Origin: Pomacea canaliculata
Lineage: Eukaryota; Mollusca; Gastropoda; Architaenioglossa; Ampullariidae
NCBI RefSeq assembly: GCF_003073045.1
Contig: NC_037590.1
Span: 38,742,751 to 38,806,750, forward strand
DNA length: 64,000 nt
Reading direction: 5' to 3'
Shown: piece after piece, positions 60,501 through 64,000 of the stretch
Numbering within the stretch: position 1 is the first letter of the stretch
Layout of the letters: each line of letters starts with the position of its first letter
Notes under the pieces: model-generated
What the model was told of the DNA's origin: nothing
What the model saw: the letters and a program-made list of their open reading frames with translations, nothing else
Databases searched by the model: none
Made by a program: the position numbers and the translations under genes

Positions 60501-62814
60501 TACAAGACTTTTATCACTCTACAACGCTTTCCAGTGCTTATCCCGTTGTACAATTTTGTTGGGGCGGGGGTTGCATTTTTTTTAGGTGGGTTGGTGGAAT
60601 AGGAGGTGGTCGATGTAGAACTTGTTGACTTATGCTCAAGTCTGAATTGTTAAGAAGTGCGAGTAGGCTGTTTTGTGATTCTGGCAACATTTTCTGTGTT
60701 CCTAAGCTGCCGTTACGCATGGCCGTGGTTTTAATTGTTATTAAAGTTAAAGTGAAGTATTACATTTTGCAGTGTGCGTTTTTTGTTTGTTTGTTTTGTC
60801 TGTCACTGTCATCCTTATCACATTCATCATCATTGCGTTTGTTGAATATGACTTGTAGAAGAAAAGGTCTTTGTGTTGACGTGATCATGCATCCAAAAAT
60901 TTTACAGATAACGGAGGCATTAGAAGCCACATGTTTTTTTGTTTTTTTTTAAACAGCACTCTTTATGTTTATTTATTAAACAATTTGAGTGTTGCTCTTT
61001 TGACAGGCTTTTGAGATCGAAGCCATTCTATTTGACGGATCTCTCTCTTACACACATACAATAAATAAAAAGGAAAACTAACAAGACATAGCCAGCTAGA
61101 AGGATGCGTTATTAAGTTATTTTGAAACTCCGAGTCCATTATACTGGCCTAACGCCAAACCCTTTCTTAAAGCCTCGGATGATCTACGGCCTCCTGTAAT
61201 TTGATGCAAGTGAAATGTGAAAAGTTGAGTTAGGGCTCAAGACTTTTAAATAGAAGGTAGGTAGCAACATGATTTATTAGGAAAGTTAAAAGCGTCGGAA
61301 GAAAAGAGTTCGACTCCGCCTGAACACAATGAACCACTCACAGTTCTTAACCACGGTGAACCAACCACCTACTGAAATCGTTACTGAACTAAAGAAATTA
61401 TTAGAGATCGGAGTTCCTCTACACAAGTCATTATTATGATCAAGTAGTTTAAGAAAGTTATAAACTATATTAATGAAGAAAATCCCGTGAAGTTGTTTAC
61501 GAAAACAAACAAGAAAACTGTCTAGCGAGAAGCACCAAAGATTTACTGGTGTGAGTCCTGCATGAGCGTGGGCAGCAGTGAAAATGCTGCGAACCTGAGC
61601 AGACAATGCAACAGGTGTAAAACAGCGGGTATGCACAGAGACCCACAAAAAAGACCAGTGCATTGCATTGAAAAGAGCGACTTCCGAAATAAAAACTGGT
61701 TTTTTGCATTAACATTTTTTGGGAGAAAGTATGTTTTTTTTTATTTTTTATGGTCATGGTGTTGCGCAGGAAGTAACGACATTGGCCACGTCTGTGGCCG
61801 TCTCTCTGTTTTTCTCATTCTCAGCTTCACTTTCCCCTATTCCCCTCAGGGTGAGCAAAACACGAAGAAGAGTTCAACAATGTCTCAACATCAAAAAAAA
61901 AAAAAAAAAGAAGGCTGTGGTGAGAGTGGGCAGGCGGGTAAAACCATTTGAGAGACAAAAATAAAGAGGAATTTTAGCCTTATAAAATTGTGACTGGTGA
62001 CTTCAAATGCATCGCCTCTTTGTTTCTGAGATAAAAATTGATTAAGAATTCTCCTGAGTCCTTAACATTTTTACGCGGGTTCTATAGACTTCTTGTTCTT
62101 ATTATTATCATATTTATGAGTATAATCATCGTTCATGGACATATATTCAAGCAAATATTTGTCTCTTCTGTTGTCCTCGCTGGATATTACAAATTGAGAC
62201 AAGGCCACAAGAAAGAAGGTGTTTTAGACATCAAGTGTGTTTCTTTTTCTCTTCTCTTTTCCCCCTTTATAATGCCTTCCATTCTTAGTGCATTCTTGAG
62301 ACATGAGAAACTCCACCGGAGGGGGACCACCCCGGAGGTGAATGTGAGTCTGGAAAGTGCTAGCAGCAGAGCCGCTGCGGGAAAGTTTTTTTTTCAGAGC
62401 AAACACAATGTCCGCAATTCTCGTTGCTTGTAGGCGAGAAGGAAGCAAACCTCATTGTCAAGATCCTCCTGGGGCTGCCGCACGAATCAACGATAACTAA
62501 CAAGGAAGATTGTCAACAACGAAGAGGTTTGGGAGCGACAAACAGGCCCCCATGCCGCCGCAGGAATGATGCCCCAGTAAAGCAGCTGGAATCGCTTCAA
62601 ATTACAGCAACCTAAGTGAGAAGCATTTGTACTTTAAAAGAAAAAAAGTAAGCTCAAAAATTGATTTTGCAGGTGCAAATTACATCCAGTGCTCCTCGTT
62701 TCGCTATTCGCACGGTAGTCACATTCGAGGGTCTTAAGGACGGCTTGAGACTTTATATAGCTCTGTCGATCGTTAACAGTCGAAAAAAAAAATCACATTT
62801 GTTAAGTGGTTAGA
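57504..62814. other. 3' flank of the BTB gene, no recognised gene
   Basis: Contains a G run at about 58220-58234, CpG-richer patches at 58000-58200 and 58870-59050, and several short frames without domain or splice support. Confidence 0.4.
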
Positions 62815-63035
62815 AAGGAGACTCTAAACTGTAAAAGAGTTAAGACCCACCTCTTTCAGCCATTTCATCCGTAGTTGGTGGTCTCCCTTTCTCGCATGCA
62901 TTCTCTCCCTTTCCCCTCCTTATGTCACTGTATTGAGAAAATTGTTTCTCGTGCTGCTTTTCGTTTAAGTGCATGTAAGAGAAATGCGCTATATACCTGT
63001 TTTAAATAGTATTATTATTTTATTATGAGGTTATT
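62815..63035 (+). mobile_element. 5'-truncated LINE 3' end
   Basis: Starts with a frame reading VKELRPTSFSHF, resembling the 'LKTHLF' end of CR1/L2-type ORF2. It continues through a pyrimidine-rich 3' UTR to 'gcatgtaagagaaatgcgctatata' and an attatt tail, the standard end of these elements. Confidence 0.55.
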
Positions 63036-63144
63036 ATATAAAAATTATGAGCTCCTATATAATAGACAATTAGCCAAACCTGGAAACTCATACAACTTGC
63101 ATGGATCTTGGAATAGCTTGCACTAATTTTTCTTTGAGGATGTC

Positions 63145-63375
63145 CGGCAGTGTAATAGCTAACACACTCGCTGGTTATCTATTTAGTAACAGGCCTTTTG
63201 TTCAGATTTCGTCTCGGGACCCTCTGTATGTGACACCTATTAGTATCTAGGGCTGGTCATCGGGGTTTTTCTCCGAGTATTCCGATTTCCTCTGACTCTT
63301 CCTTCATAATGCGAAATCACTCTAGGCGAAAGCACATTCCTGCTAATCCAACCAACCAATCAAGTTACTGTTTAC
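63145..63375 (+). mobile_element. tRNA-derived SINE with a conserved central domain
   Basis: A degenerate A box (about 63160-63180) and B box (gttcagatttcg, about 63202-63213) are followed by 'ggggtttttctccgagtattccgatttcctc', a motif shared by many invertebrate SINEs ('gggttttctccgggtactccggtttcctc'). The end 'ccaaccaaccaatc' may be the tail. Probably old. Confidence 0.5.
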
Positions 63376-64000
63376 TTTTAAACACTAATTCCTTTTACAT
63401 TTCTTTAATTCTCGAATGCGCAAATACTCGGGCATGAGAGAATGAGAGGTCTCTTCGCGTAAAGGTAAACCCAGTGATATTGAAATTGAAAGTCCAGGAG
63501 TGAAGTATATAGACACCAACAGCACTGTCAGCACAGAGAAGCTAGGACATATATACCTGTATTTAAAAAGTTAGTAAAAAAAACAGCAACAAATATAGTT
63601 TATAGCGTGGGGTGTTTTTTTTTCGAGTTTGCAAAACAAACTTAACAATACCTGGTCAAAAAAAAAATAAAAATCTCAGAAAAAAGTACGGCAGGCAAGA
63701 CAGACGAGAACTAAGTCATAAGCTTTGCAAAGCTCGGCTCCAGCTTTTGTAATTACTCATCGGAACACCTAATGTCGGTGATAGGAGAGCGCCGTGCGGT
63801 AATAATGCAGGGTTAATGGACTGCTGTAGCGGCGCCACACCATTGCAGTTAACTGTCGTCCCGTCAGCGGCTACCGTCGGCACGGCAACCGCGTTATGGG
63901 CCGTTAAAGGTGTATGTGCCTCACCAAAAGGAGCCTTCGGCTATGAGGCAGAACGCGAGCGACAGGTTCCAACCACTTTACCACACCGCTGATCTTTTGT
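63376..64000. other. End of window; GC-richer block at 63720-64000
   Basis: No coding frame is supported. The last 280 bp are GC-richer and rich in homeodomain-like TAAT words (gtaattactc, ggtaataatg, gggttaatgg). Confidence 0.35.

Noticed and set aside
1-64000. CRISPR arrays, rRNA, true tRNA genes, bacterial operons
   Set aside because: None seen; tandem repeats are simple microsatellites and the genes are spliced eukaryotic genes.

Overview
This is an AT-rich, repeat-laden invertebrate genomic window with spliced genes (GT-AG introns, poly(A) signals). CR1/L2-type and RTE-type LINE remnants, a repeat family with the 'tatagcgc' core, many microsatellites and the lineage-specific look of the genes suggest a mollusc, most likely a gastropod. 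That placement is inference.

The main content is a cluster of six basic-leucine-zipper (bZIP) transcription-factor genes, rebuilt here exon by exon, followed by a BTB/BACK-domain gene. In order: bZIP-A (minus, 4762-2529), bZIP-B (plus, 7199-8988), bZIP-E (minus, 17944-17017), bZIP-C (minus, 29950-27099), bZIP-D (plus, 33471-36243), bZIP-F (plus, 46060-48099) and a BTBD17/Tango10-like gene (plus, 55405-56772). In all six bZIP genes the basic region is a small exon of 93-108 nt bounded by phase-0 introns, and the zipper starts the next exon, so they appear to descend from one gene by local duplication. A and C are paralogues, B and D are paralogues, and A/B and C/D are both head-to-head pairs, so a divergent pair was probably duplicated as a block. 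E has lost the invariant arginine of the basic region. F is a divergent, short Fos/ATF3/BATF-like member.

Shared regulatory signs are perfect CRE palindromes (TGACGTCA) in the A/B intergenic space, upstream of E, in a promoter-like segment at 39.7 kb and three times within 151 bp of the BTB coding exon, plus short uORFs just before or across the start codons of A, B, E and the BTB gene. These suggest a cross-regulated, stress-type bZIP network, which is a hypothesis.

Between genes lie a hAT-type MITE with a perfect 8-bp target duplication (2.03-2.23 kb), a ~0.9-kb element with long inverted repeats carrying CRE-like and ATGGCCGC-like motifs (24.4-25.3 kb), SINE-like and LINE fragments, and long simple repeats. 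No rRNA, tRNA gene or CRISPR array was recognised, and about 80% of the window is non-coding.
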